Part shown: positions 14,223 through 22,289 of the stretch, one piece after another | Layout of the letters: every line of letters starts with the position of its first letter | Position numbering within the stretch: position 1 is the stretch's first letter | The notes under the pieces: generated by a model | The model's database searches: none | The model's input: the letters and a program-made list of their open reading frames with translations, nothing else | Told to the model about the DNA's origin: nothing | Source: a virus | Virus record (IMG/VR): IMGVR_UViG_3300044522_000629 | Span: 1-44,815 of that record | Strand: one strand, 5' to 3' | Length of the DNA: 44,815 nucleotides | Position numbers and translations under genes: made by a program

Positions 14223-17117
14223 TTATGATAGGTATCTATTGTTTAAACTTTCTTGTTTTAAATTTTCAGAATAAAGATAAGTCTTAAACCCTTCTTTATC
14301 CAATGAAATGTGATTCTTTGGCATGCCTCTTAATTCTCTGGCTAAGCTGTCAGTATTAAGGTTTACGTTTGAAATCCTTTGACCTGATATCATCATATTT
14401 GCTAGTTCTGGGCTTAGTTCTTTACGTCTTATGCTTTGTAATAATGGCTTAAACTTAGTTGTCTCTTCTGCTGTCATTACTGATTCTCCTTTTGACAACA
14501 TCGCATGAATTTCATCGCTCGTTCCTGTTCCTTTACCTTGTAAATCAATTACCCCTTTTGCAAATTTAGGGGTAGGCTGTGAGTTTACTAAACCTGCTTG
14601 TATAGCACCACTTGCGATAACCAATGCACTTAATGCAATGCCTGCAATACCACCTTGACCGTAAACTTTTGCTACTCCTTCCGCTGTACTTATCGCGATG
14701 TTAATTAATGCTATTTGTTTATTTTGCTCAAATTGTTTTCTCTTTATTTTAGCTTCTTCCGCTGCATACTTTTTGGCAATAGCATCTTTTTTAGATTGGT
14801 TTCCTTCCGCTAGCTTCAACTCCCTTTCTTCTTTATCCTGCAAATCTATCAATATAGCTGAATTTACATTTGCTTGATATTGGTATATGGCGTTAATACC
14901 TTGCTTCAAAACATCAACTGTTTGTTGTGCTATTTGTTTTCGTTCTTCTTGTTTCTTCTTATCGTCGTCAACTATTTTTTTGTTTGCATCCTCATTTAAT
15001 TTTACTTTTTCTTCTGCAATCTTGCGCTCTAATGCAATATAATCTTCACTGTTTAATGTTAATAATGATAGCTTTTCTTCGTCTGCTCTTATTGTTTCTT
15101 CAAGTGATTGTTTAGCAAATTCAGATTCTATTTTTTCACGTTCTTTTTGTTTTTCTTCTATTGTTAAATTATTAGATTCGTATAATTTTATTAATGTTTC
15201 AGCGCGCTCTATTCCTATTTTATCCTGTTCAATCGAATTTTGGCGGTCTAGTGTTTTCTTTAAATTCTCCTCATCTTTTAAATGTTGGTCATTTGTTGCT
15301 TTACTCCATTCCTCATTGGCTTTTTTTCTTGCTTCAAGTATTTTCTTGTCTGACTCAGCTATTTTTACCCCTAATGTATCAATATTTACAATAGTGCTTT
15401 CTTGGTCTTGTTTTTGTTTAGTGTTAAGGATGTTGTAATACTTGGTATAAATTTCAACACGTTTATAATTAAAGTCATCCTCAATTCTTAATATATCAGT
15501 TTCGTTTGCTCCAGCATTAGTCGCCTTTTGTTTTGCGATTTGTTCCTCATGTCTTAGTAAATTGATAGCATCATCAACTATCTTTTTTTGCGCTGATTCA
15601 CGGGCTTTGCGTTGCTTTTCCGTTTCTTTTTCCTCTTCCTTTGCTACTTCATCAAAATATTTTTTTCTTACATCTTCCAATATTTTTTGATGTAATTTTG
15701 TTTTTTCTATCTCTGCTTTTTGAGCAATAACAAGTCTTGTATTTTTATCGAACTCGGTTTTATCACTTAATGTAGCTACCGAATGAAGCCTATCCAATAA
15801 AATACTTCCTTCTTCATGTTCAATGTATTTTCTTCTTTTTTCTTCTAATTCTTTTAATTTATCTTGTTGTGTTTTTAGTAAATTAGCCTTTAAAGACGTT
15901 TGGTCATTATATCTTTCTTCAATAGCCGTTCTTTCATCTACGCCATTTTTTTTGCCTAAATCAATAAACTTCTTATAATCTTCTTCTACATATTTTTGAA
16001 CTGCTCTTGATTTCTTTTCAGCTAAAGACTTAACAGCATCTTCTTCAGTTTCCGCCCATTCATTTAACTTATCTACCACTTCACCTAATGTACTAACTAT
16101 TGACTTTAATATACCACTATTCCCATTTCCAAGTTTTACCATGAATTGATCCCACGAATCACCTAAGTTTGAAATAGTACCCCCTAAAGTTTTAGATTGA
16201 GCATCCATTAAACCAGTAAACTTACCTCCATTTGTAGTTAGGTTTGTAAATGCTTGGTCTATTTCTTTAAATCCAACCTTTCCCTCTTCAACATATTTTT
16301 TTAATGCTAAACCACTAATACCTGTTACTTTTGCAAGTTCTTCCCACATCGGGATACCTCTATTGGTAAACTGATTAATATCCATCGTCATGGCTCTGCC
16401 TTGTGTTTTAATCGTACCAAATAGGTAAGCTATATCTCCCAAAGGAGCGCCAATACCAGCACTAACATCTCCTAGCTTTCTAAGTGTTTTTTCAATATCA
16501 CTTGAAGCAATACCAAACGCTAAAAGTCTTTTAGTAGCTTCTGCTACCTCTGTTAATTCAAATGGTGTAGTCTTAGCAAATTGAACAAGTTGCGACATTA
16601 ATATGTCTGCTTGTGCTTTGCTTTTAAGCATTACCTCAAATGACTTAGTAAGTTGTTCGTTTTTTACTGTTGCATCTAAAACTGACTTACCAAATGAAAT
16701 TATAGAACCTACGGCAAACGCCCCTGCAATGGTTGAACCTATGCCGCTAAATCCTGACTTTAGCTTTTCTGTTTGTTTGTTTGTATCTGTTAATTTTACC
16801 CCTAACTCCTTTGCTTCACTTTGTAAAGCTTGCATTTTTTGCTTGTAAATATCAAGTGTTTTACCATCAAATGTTTTACTAGCTTGATTGCTTATTTTTT
16901 GATATTCTGCTTGCAGTTGGTTAGTCCTATTAATTACCGAACCAATAGACTTATTTAAGTCGGCAACCGAAGTTTTAGCGTCTGTTGATTGATTTTTTAA
17001 AGCTGTTGTAGCTTTTTCAATCGAAGTTGTAAGCCCATTGTATTTTACTTTTGCTGCATCAATATCAGTTGAATCAACTGAAAACACTGTCTTAACTACT
17101 TTAATATCGGTTGCCAT
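14223..17117 (-). CDS. Tape measure protein
   Basis: A 964-residue protein that sets tail length and is ejected ahead of DNA. Residues about 130-345 form the TIGR02675-type tape measure domain: LTKSFEVMLKSKAQADILMSQL, FAKTTPFELTEVAEATKRLLAFG, MTMDINQFTNRGIPMWEEL and TLGGTISNLGDSWDQFMVKLG. A long charged coiled coil (about 380-800, rich in Glu/Lys/Gln) follows, then a hydrophobic alanine/glycine-rich segment (about 830-880) likely to enter the membrane, and a short C-terminal region. It is preceded by the chaperone frameshift pair and followed by the distal tail gene, the canonical order. Confidence 0.93.
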   Translation of the reverse strand: MATDIKVVKTVFSVDSTDIDAAKVKYNGLTTSIEKATTALKNQSTDAKTSVADLNKSIGSVINRTNQLQAEYQKISNQASKTFDGKTLDIYKQKMQALQSEAKELGVKLTDTNKQTEKLKSGFSGIGSTIAGAFAVGSIISFGKSVLDATVKNEQLTKSFEVMLKSKAQADILMSQLVQFAKTTPFELTEVAEATKRLLAFGIASSDIEKTLRKLGDVSAGIGAPLGDIAYLFGTIKTQGRAMTMDINQFTNRGIPMWEELAKVTGISGLALKKYVEEGKVGFKEIDQAFTNLTTNGGKFTGLMDAQSKTLGGTISNLGDSWDQFMVKLGNGNSGILKSIVSTLGEVVDKLNEWAETEEDAVKSLAEKKSRAVQKYVEEDYKKFIDLGKKNGVDERTAIEERYNDQTSLKANLLKTQQDKLKELEEKRRKYIEHEEGSILLDRLHSVATLSDKTEFDKNTRLVIAQKAEIEKTKLHQKILEDVRKKYFDEVAKEEEKETEKQRKARESAQKKIVDDAINLLRHEEQIAKQKATNAGANETDILRIEDDFNYKRVEIYTKYYNILNTKQKQDQESTIVNIDTLGVKIAESDKKILEARKKANEEWSKATNDQHLKDEENLKKTLDRQNSIEQDKIGIERAETLIKLYESNNLTIEEKQKEREKIESEFAKQSLEETIRADEEKLSLLTLNSEDYIALERKIAEEKVKLNEDANKKIVDDDKKKQEERKQIAQQTVDVLKQGINAIYQYQANVNSAILIDLQDKEERELKLAEGNQSKKDAIAKKYAAEEAKIKRKQFEQNKQIALINIAISTAEGVAKVYGQGGIAGIALSALVIASGAIQAGLVNSQPTPKFAKGVIDLQGKGTGTSDEIHAMLSKGESVMTAEETTKFKPLLQSIRRKELSPELANMMISGQRISNVNLNTDSLARELRGMPKNHISLDKEGFKTYLYSENLKQESLNNRYLS

Positions 17118-17120
17118 AAT

Positions 17121-17842
17121 TTACTTTTTATTAGCTTGTTTTTCCATTTCCTCCAAATAGAGGTGGTACTCATAAATGCTTAACCTTCTAATGCTATGGA
17201 GTTCTGTAATGCTTCCTTTTGCAAGATTAATTTTTTCCCTAAATCGCCCTTCAATACCTCTGGTGAAAGATTGAGCAAGATATTGTCTATTTGTAGAACC
17301 GTTAATTGTCTTACCTCGTGGTTCATTTGCGTAAAGGTCTTTAAATCTATTTTTGAGAAATCTAAAGAGGGTATTAAGTTTTGTAAAGGCAAGACTTGGA
17401 AAAAATCCATTAACTTATCTTTTTTCCATTCTTTCAATTTCTTTTCATTATATGCAAAGTCGTAAACTAAAGGACTTTCATTTTCATCAAAGAAAACAAC
17501 TGAAGCAAGTTTAAGTAATAAATCAGGGTCACTAACTAGGCTAAGTCGTAATTTTAGATCGTGGTTTAATTTAACTACCTCGGTTAATTTACCGTTATTG
17601 CAAGCTGTTTCGATTGCTTCATTATGAGCCAATAGAAAGTTTCTATCACATTTCATTGATAACTCATCGTAATAGCTTACAGCCGTAAATGCTCTTTCGC
17701 ATGGAATATTAACATAATCTGATAATTGATAGTAATTCTTGCCGTTATGCTTAAATGCAAATTCAATCACGTAATTAGTGTCTTTATTCCATTTAGGGGG
17801 CTTAGCACTAAAGAACTTTGTTAGTTTTTCTTTTAGTTTCAT
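17121..17842 (-). CDS. Tail assembly chaperone long form via -1 frameshift (gpGT-like, predicted)
   Basis: If ribosomes on the 17180-17842 gene slip back one base near its end, they read on in the -1 frame to the TAA at 17121-17123, 3 bases before the tape measure start, giving about 240 residues. The extra tail is protein-like (ELHSIRRLSIYEYHLYLEEM, ending EKQANKK) and has the Tyr/Glu-rich style of the T part of tail chaperone pairs. A run of six A's on the minus strand (17236-17231) is the best slip candidate, though it is not a perfect X XXY YYZ heptamer. Confidence 0.6.
17180..17842 (-). CDS. Tail assembly chaperone, short form (gpG-like)
   Basis: A 220-residue protein directly upstream of the tape measure gene. 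Position, acidic/hydrophobic helical composition and the in-phase overlapping -1 reading frame match the gpG/gpGT chaperones that coat the tape measure during tail assembly. N-terminal segment KWNKDTNYVIEFAFKHNGKNYYQLSDYVNIPCERAF is strand-rich, the remainder helical. It overlaps the preceding gene by the ATGA signature. No enzyme motif. Confidence 0.65.
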   Translation of the reverse strand: MKLKEKLTKFFSAKPPKWNKDTNYVIEFAFKHNGKNYYQLSDYVNIPCERAFTAVSYYDELSMKCDRNFLLAHNEAIETACNNGKLTEVVKLNHDLKLRLSLVSDPDLLLKLASVVFFDENESPLVYDFAYNEKKLKEWKKDKLMDFFQVLPLQNLIPSLDFSKIDLKTFTQMNHEVRQLTVLQIDNILLNLSPEVLKGDLGKKLILQKEALQNSIALEG

Positions 17843-18096
17843 TTTATTCTTTGGGTATCAATAATTGATTCTATTTTATTTACCATTAATGTAGATAATA
17901 ATGATTCATTTGATTTAAATATTATTCTTGTACCTTTTTCAATACCTTTCTCAAAATATTGATTTATAAATAAAGGCTTTTCATAAACTATAACTTCTCT
18001 TATCTCATATAAATCAATGGGGCAATCTCCTATTATTTTCTCATGTTCAATAGTTTCTTCATTACAAAAAAAACATGGTATTTTTATCTTAAACAT
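17839..18096 (-). CDS. Small hypothetical protein with CxxC
   Basis: An 85-residue protein starting MFKIKIPCFFCNEE, with a CFFC pair (residues 8-11) and one later cysteine (25), so possibly a metal-binding mini-domain. Overlaps the chaperone start by 4 bases and sits 3 bases after the upstream gene, inside the late tail operon. Function unknown. Confidence 0.6.
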   Translation of the reverse strand: MFKIKIPCFFCNEETIEHEKIIGDCPIDLYEIREVIVYEKPLFINQYFEKGIEKGTRIIFKSNESLLSTLMVNKIESIIDTQRIK

Positions 18097-18099
18097 AAT

Positions 18100-18375
18100 C
18101 TATTCTTTATAAGTTAAACTCAATAAACAACTATAAACCTCGCACAATGCGAGTGTTAGAAATCCACACAGGATACTTTGCCATGTAAATCCGCTTGCCA
18201 ATGATACCACAATCCCGTACCACCAACCCATACACGTTGGACATCCTATAACTGGTTTTAAATACCATTTTGATTTGTATTTATGTAAAGATTCAAATAT
18301 CATTCCTTCCTCGGTACTTTGATAAACGGTTATAACAATAGCCGTAGCGAGTATAACACTATCGTAAATACTCAT
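18100..18375 (-). CDS. Small membrane protein
   Basis: A 91-residue protein with hydrophobic segments at about 5-20, 50-65 and 65-85 and a conserved-looking centre KPVIGCPTCMGWWYG (40-54), reminiscent of small DUF1360-type membrane proteins of Bacteroidota phages. Overlaps the upstream gene by 17 bases. Its position among tail genes does not by itself suggest lysis; role unknown. Confidence 0.6.
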   Translation of the reverse strand: MSIYDSVILATAIVITVYQSTEEGMIFESLHKYKSKWYLKPVIGCPTCMGWWYGIVVSLASGFTWQSILCGFLTLALCEVYSCLLSLTYKE

Positions 18376-18724
18376 AAGTAGCGGTTGAATTAGAGTTAAT
18401 AAAAGTTAGGACAAAGCAATTATAAGCCACACCACCAAAGGTTAATTCAATAGGTGTTTCGTAGTCTGAAGTGTCATAGATTACTAAAGTAAACTCCCCA
18501 GCATTGCAGTTAAATAAATTAAGAGGTAATTGAGATAAATCTAAAACGCATTCATTTGAAACAGCCGTATCAATTAATACATCTAAAGAGTTGAATTTAT
18601 CCCATATCTCAAAAATATAGTTCGTTCCTGTTTCAAGTCCGTTTATTTTAATCTCTTGTAAGCATTGCGACATAGGAACTGCATTATGGCAGTTACATGT
18701 GTCCTGTTGTGTTAAGTAACTCAT
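18359..18724 (-). CDS. Hypothetical small virion protein, first gene of tail operon
   Basis: A 121-residue beta-rich protein with five cysteines, several near the N-terminus (CNCHNAVPMSQC). The segment LETGTNYIFEIWDKFNS followed by FTLVIYDTSDYETPIELTFGG looks like a small beta sandwich found in Bacteroidota phage structural operons. It begins a transcription unit with a strong candidate late promoter; the ATG lies 4 bases after the -7 box, so the message would be leaderless or nearly so. Confidence 0.65.
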   Translation of the reverse strand: MSYLTQQDTCNCHNAVPMSQCLQEIKINGLETGTNYIFEIWDKFNSLDVLIDTAVSNECVLDLSQLPLNLFNCNAGEFTLVIYDTSDYETPIELTFGGVAYNCFVLTFINSNSTATYEYLR

Positions 18725-18728
18725 AAGC

Positions 18729-18773
18729 CAAAAATAAGCCTTAATAATTATTACTTACCTACATTGTGCCACT
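18729..18773 (-). promoter_or_regulatory. Candidate late promoter P-late3 for tail operon
   Basis: Minus-strand AGTGGCACAA (18773-18764), a 27-base spacer and TATTTTTG (18736-18729), a full TAnnTTTG match, followed by GGCTTATGAG; the site at 1742-1786 has the same box followed by GGCTATGAG. It begins right at the end of the terminase large-subunit gene and would drive the chaperone, tape measure and tail genes. Confidence 0.6.
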
Positions 18774-20059
18774 TAACTATGAAGTGACTTTGTAAAGTTG
18801 TAATGGAATGTTGAGTAGTAGTAACGTTGGCAATCTAAATTGTGTGTTAGTTTGCTGTCAGACTTATCAATACTATTGTCCTCTAATACCTTAACGTTTA
18901 GGTTATCTTTAATCGAATAAACGCATTTAGGATGAATGTAGCATTTAATATGCTTTTCAAAAATGCTATTGTACAACTCCCTGGACTTCTTATGTGAAGG
19001 GTTTGCCCTCGGTGTCTTAATAGCCGTAATAGGTAGGCTAAATTCACGTCTAATGATTGAGTACATAGAATCTAAGGCGCTTGTACTCTTTTCCCTTGCC
19101 CATCCAGAAGCATCGCCAGTAACGTATATTTGACTTTGATAATAATCTTTAGTTTTTATTAACTCAATGACCGAATATATAGAACTATCTTTTAAACGGA
19201 TTTCATCAATCTGATAAATGAAATCGTGGGTATGTTGAAACACCGCACACGTCGCAGGGTTAACATTAAAGTCAAAGGACAGGTAAACGGGCAATCCTTC
19301 TTGATATACAGCTTCCTCACTTACGTTTCTTGTAGGTTCAAAAGCGTATGCAAAAAGGTTTTCATTTTCCCTTACTTCCCAATCGCCGTTCACCATTCTT
19401 TCAAATATTAATGATGTTGTGGTTGCTCTTAATTCCTCAATAGCTGTTTCTGGAATATATGGATTATCGGTAATCTTGGAAGGTATATAAGCCCAGTTCG
19501 AGGGTAAGGTATTGTCCTTCCACCTGTCGTAAAACTTCTCTTTTACCCATCCTGTTGATGGGTTGCAAGTTGCCAATATTATTGGCTTAGGTTGGTTAGG
19601 TATTAAATGAGAATAAGAAAACACCCTACTGTTTACAACATTGAAAGTGTCTTCTTGACATTCGTTTATTTCGTCAAATCCTGCCCCGTTAATCTCTAAA
19701 CCTCTAAACCTGTTTAACTCCTTATCGGTGTCGTAACTTTCAGCCATAAAAAGTATTTGGCTACCATTTTTATAATAAACAATATAATCTTGATTATTAA
19801 ACTTTTCAATGTAGTGATTTATACCCATGTGGTATAATTTAAAAAATGAGGGTATTAGCGTTTTTTTAAGTGTTGGTAAAGACTTTCTAATCATTACCCA
19901 CTTACTACCTTCATGCTTCATTGCTAGGCTGTGCATCATTAGACAAAGCCAAAACGACTTACCACCTCGAATGGCACCTCCGTACAAGATAATATTCTTA
20001 TCATGCTGGCAAGCTATCCCCTTAGCTTCTATCTGTTTAGGAGTAGGAGTTATTACCAA
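18773..20059 (-). CDS. terL: Terminase large subunit
   Basis: A 428-residue packaging motor ATPase/nuclease. The Walker A motif is GGAIRGGKS (27-35), Walker B is GAGFDEIN (125-132) with the catalytic Glu, and the coupling motif is ATCNP (163-167). The C-terminal RNase H-like nuclease starts at YLSFDFNVNP (about 264-273), with Asp residues at DFN and TGDASG. The best start is a TTG at 20057-20059 that overlaps the small-subunit gene; the next in-frame ATG is beyond the Walker A motif. Confidence 0.95.
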   Translation of the reverse strand: MVITPTPKQIEAKGIACQHDKNIILYGGAIRGGKSFWLCLMMHSLAMKHEGSKWVMIRKSLPTLKKTLIPSFFKLYHMGINHYIEKFNNQDYIVYYKNGSQILFMAESYDTDKELNRFRGLEINGAGFDEINECQEDTFNVVNSRVFSYSHLIPNQPKPIILATCNPSTGWVKEKFYDRWKDNTLPSNWAYIPSKITDNPYIPETAIEELRATTTSLIFERMVNGDWEVRENENLFAYAFEPTRNVSEEAVYQEGLPVYLSFDFNVNPATCAVFQHTHDFIYQIDEIRLKDSSIYSVIELIKTKDYYQSQIYVTGDASGWAREKSTSALDSMYSIIRREFSLPITAIKTPRANPSHKKSRELYNSIFEKHIKCYIHPKCVYSIKDNLNVKVLEDNSIDKSDSKLTHNLDCQRYYYSTFHYNFTKSLHS

Positions 20060-20406
20060 TTTAGTATAGCACCTTCGTGTTTAGTTTCTTGCTTAACTTC
20101 TTGTTTGCTACCATTTAATTTATGGTTTTCCTCATCAGTTCCACAAAGTTTGTAAAGGGCAATTTGCAAAGCAGGAGCTTCAGCTTCTTTCCACTTTTTA
20201 CGCATAAAAGATTTAGCATCAATTTTATTAAAATCAATTAATTCTTTTAATTCGTCAAGTTCGTCCGAGCCTAATTTAAAAAACTCGTAAAAAGTAGTTT
20301 TAGAAATAGGCAAATAAGATACAACTTCTTCAAGAAATATCAATTCCTTTTCTTTTATAAGCTTTTTAGCTTGTTCTAATATTTTAATTGGGTCGTATGA
20401 CATCAT
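20053..20406 (-). CDS. terS: Terminase small subunit (probable)
   Basis: A 117-residue helical protein overlapping the start of the large subunit gene, the usual place of the DNA-recognising small subunit. Residues 22-60 (FLEEVVSYLPISKTTFYEFFKLGSDELDELKELI) form a helix-turn-helix-like region, and LQIALYKLCGTDEENHKL matches the style of Bacteroidota phage small terminases. Has its own -7-like box upstream. Confidence 0.8.
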   Translation of the reverse strand: MMSYDPIKILEQAKKLIKEKELIFLEEVVSYLPISKTTFYEFFKLGSDELDELKELIDFNKIDAKSFMRKKWKEAEAPALQIALYKLCGTDEENHKLNGSKQEVKQETKHEGAILNW

Positions 20407-20418
20407 ACCTATTTTTCA

Positions 20419-20426
20419 CAAATATA
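20419..20426 (-). promoter_or_regulatory. -7 promoter box upstream of terminase genes
   Basis: TATATTTG on the minus strand matches the Bacteroidota TAnnTTTG consensus and lies 12 bases before the ATG at 20406. It directly follows the terminator of the preceding transcription unit, so it would start the packaging genes separately from the early operon. A -33 element is not clear. Confidence 0.4.
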
Positions 20427-20433
20427 AAAAAAA

Positions 20434-20459
20434 TAGTCGAATAAATTAATATCCGACTA
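20434..20459 (-). terminator. Rho-independent terminator ending the early minus-strand operon
   Basis: TAGTCGGAT / ATTCGACTA form a 9-base-pair stem (one G-U pair) with an 8-base loop, followed on the minus strand by ATTTTTTTT-like T-run (down to about 20424). It sits 5 bases after the stop of the 20465-20773 gene and separates early genes from the packaging genes. Confidence 0.8.
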
Positions 20460-20464
20460 AAATT

Positions 20465-20773
20465 TTAAATAGTTAAATCTACTTTAATAAATATATTGTC
20501 GCTGTCTATTACTTCTATTTCGTGATTTCCTTGCTTATACCCTAACTTTATGTTTAAAATTCCTCTGTTTTTGCCGATACTTATTATTTTTACTGTTTTT
20601 TTTGTATAACTTATACTCGCCCTTGTTATTTGAATACCATCATCGTGATATTTAATTATTACTTCTTCATTGTTGTCTAATATTTTTTGATTAAGCAACA
20701 TTATATTTTGAGCCTTGGATTTAGCATTTTTATATATTGACGCTGTGTTTTCTTTTAATTTTTCGTATATCAT
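20465..20773 (-). CDS. Hypothetical early protein, possible PH-like beta domain
   Basis: A 102-residue protein: a helical N-terminus, then alternating strands (EEVIIKYHDDGIQITRASISYTKKTVKIISIGK) resembling a small beta barrel. Last gene before the terminator. Start overlaps the upstream stop (ATGA). No family recognised. Confidence 0.6.
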   Translation of the reverse strand: MIYEKLKENTASIYKNAKSKAQNIMLLNQKILDNNEEVIIKYHDDGIQITRASISYTKKTVKIISIGKNRGILNIKLGYKQGNHEIEVIDSDNIFIKVDLTI

Positions 20774-21000
20774 ATAGTTTCCATTTCTATTAATTCTAAT
20801 TCTTCGCCATTTTTGCCAGCATTATAAGCAATTTTTATTAAATCTTTAATGAGGAATATATCACTAAAGTTCCTAGACATATTGTTGTCTTCTATTTCGC
20901 CATCTTCAAAACGTAGGTGCGCTTCTTCTGTTTTTGACAATGCAATAATACTTAATGCGTTATTATCAAATACTTTTAATTTTAAAATTGTTACTTTCAT
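20770..21000 (-). CDS. Hypothetical small early protein
   Basis: A 76-residue acidic protein starting with strands (MKVTILKLKVFDNNALSIIALSK), followed by a polar middle and an acidic end. One of a chain of six genes whose stops and starts overlap by 1-4 bases. No known family. Confidence 0.6.
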   Translation of the reverse strand: MKVTILKLKVFDNNALSIIALSKTEEAHLRFEDGEIEDNNMSRNFSDIFLIKDLIKIAYNAGKNGEELELIEMETI

Positions 21001-21242
21001 ATCTCAAATGTTTGGTTAAAATAATTTTCGCTACTTATTGTGTTGTCTTCTTGTTTAGCTTCATAGCCATCGTCAAACATTTGTATCAAATCCTGTTTTT
21101 CTCTTGCTAGTTTTGATTTAAGTATTTTAACAGATTGAATTAATCCAAATTCAACGTCATCGCAATTACTTTCATTAGCACCCCTTGAATTTAATATGTC
21201 TTGTATTTCCGATATTGCACTTTGTAAAGCTGTCTTTTTCAT
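20997..21242 (-). CDS. Small helical early protein, paralog family member 1
   Basis: An 81-residue protein with two helices and a C-terminal YFNQTFEI. The central LAREKQDLIQMFDDGYEAKQED resembles the common phage pattern EK..II.AY..GY (unknown function). Its ending resembles YINETEI and YINQTEI of the two genes upstream, suggesting that the three arose by tandem duplication and divergence. Confidence 0.6.
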   Translation of the reverse strand: MKKTALQSAISEIQDILNSRGANESNCDDVEFGLIQSVKILKSKLAREKQDLIQMFDDGYEAKQEDNTISSENYFNQTFEI

Positions 21243-21502
21243 ATTTCTGTTTCGTTAATGTATTGGTCAAAACCTTCCCATAAGTCAGAATTATAGTAAG
21301 CGAAATCAACTGCATCCCTTACAATCGGTTCTAAAGGTTTGGAGTTTTCAATAATACTTTCAATGGTATCAATTACTTTCATTCTTGAAGCTACGGCTTG
21401 ATGGTCATTGAACTCTTTGAATATCTCACAATTCTTTCTTAAAACATCTACTTGACCTTTTAGTAATTCTATGTCAATTACTGCACATTCGTTTATTTTC
21501 AT
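21239..21502 (-). CDS. Small early protein, paralog family member 2
   Basis: An 87-residue protein beginning MKINECAVIDIELL and ending PLEPIVRDAVDFAYYNSDLWEGFDQYINETEI-like. The beginning (MKINE..VID) and the PLEPIVRDA and YIN.TEI segments are shared with the next gene upstream, so they are clear paralogs. Function unknown; overlapping ATGA junctions on both sides. Confidence 0.65.
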   Translation of the reverse strand: MKINECAVIDIELLKGQVDVLRKNCEIFKEFNDHQAVASRMKVIDTIESIIENSKPLEPIVRDAVDFAYYNSDLWEGFDQYINETEI

Positions 21503-21759
21503 ATCTCTGTTTGGTTAATGTATTTTTTACTGCAATATTCCCAATCACCATCAGTACACATCCCATCTAAATAAGCATCCCTCACAATTGGCTCTAAAGG
21601 GTTGAGTTGTGATTTGATATGTTTTAATATACTTAGCTGTCCTTCAGTAAATAAAGCTAAGCTATTAGTAATAAATATATTGTCAATCTTGTTTTCGCAT
21701 TCTGCTATAAGTTCATCAATAACCTTGTTATCAATTACGCTTGCTTCGTTTATTTTCAT
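21499..21759 (-). CDS. Small early protein, paralog family member 3
   Basis: An 86-residue protein beginning MKINEASVIDNKVIDEL and sharing PLEPIVRDA and the final YINQTEI with the downstream gene, while the middle third is entirely different. The two genes therefore keep the ends and vary the centre. Function unknown. Confidence 0.65.
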   Translation of the reverse strand: MKINEASVIDNKVIDELIAECENKIDNIFITNSLALFTEGQLSILKHIKSQLNPLEPIVRDAYLDGMCTDGDWEYCSKKYINQTEI

Positions 21760-22289
21760 AATATTCTGATTGAGGTAATTAAACCCTTATAAATTTTATC
21801 ATTTTTAAAATCTTTTACCCAAATAGCATTGGCACCAACTTCTAATAAGTAAACTAATGTGCTACCATTTACCTCGCAAGGAACATGGTCATATTTCTTA
21901 AACTCCAATCCCATGAATGTTTTAGGAGTTACTTTCAATCCTAGTTTGTTGATTTTGGCTAAGTCAAACAAATCATGGCCATCATCGCACCTTACAATTA
22001 GAAATTCTTTGTATTTGTGCAATATCTTGTATTGGCTGATAAATTCGCCTACTTCCAGGATGTTAAATTCTTGTTGTGTCATAGTTTCTTCTTTAATTAT
22101 TTCTGCCCATTGGTTTTGTCTTCTATCGTAAATACATCTAGGTGCTAATTTTGCATCCTTTACATAGACATACCCTACATAATCGTAAGGCTCTTCATTA
22201 CATGTATATTTATATCTATTATCATACATACCTCTAAACTTCGTACCTATCGGGTAGTCACGTCTTGCTTTTTCTAGTAGTTCGTTCAT
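21756..22289 (-). CDS. Two-domain small early protein (fusion of two usual phage modules)
   Basis: A 177-residue protein. Residues 1-67 (ARRDYPIGTKFRGMYDN... CIYDRRQNQWAEII) look like a small module usually seen alone in Bacteroidota phages. From residue 69 it reads MTQQEFNILEVGEFISQYKI, closely resembling the start of the separate gene at 22815-23198 (MTQQEFNDLKVGDYLKTENS). Translation could also start internally at that Met (22085). So this is either a gene fusion or a gene with a second start; no catalytic motif visible. Confidence 0.6.
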   Translation of the reverse strand: MNELLEKARRDYPIGTKFRGMYDNRYKYTCNEEPYDYVGYVYVKDAKLAPRCIYDRRQNQWAEIIKEETMTQQEFNILEVGEFISQYKILHKYKEFLIVRCDDGHDLFDLAKINKLGLKVTPKTFMGLEFKKYDHVPCEVNGSTLVYLLEVGANAIWVKDFKNDKIYKGLITSIRIL

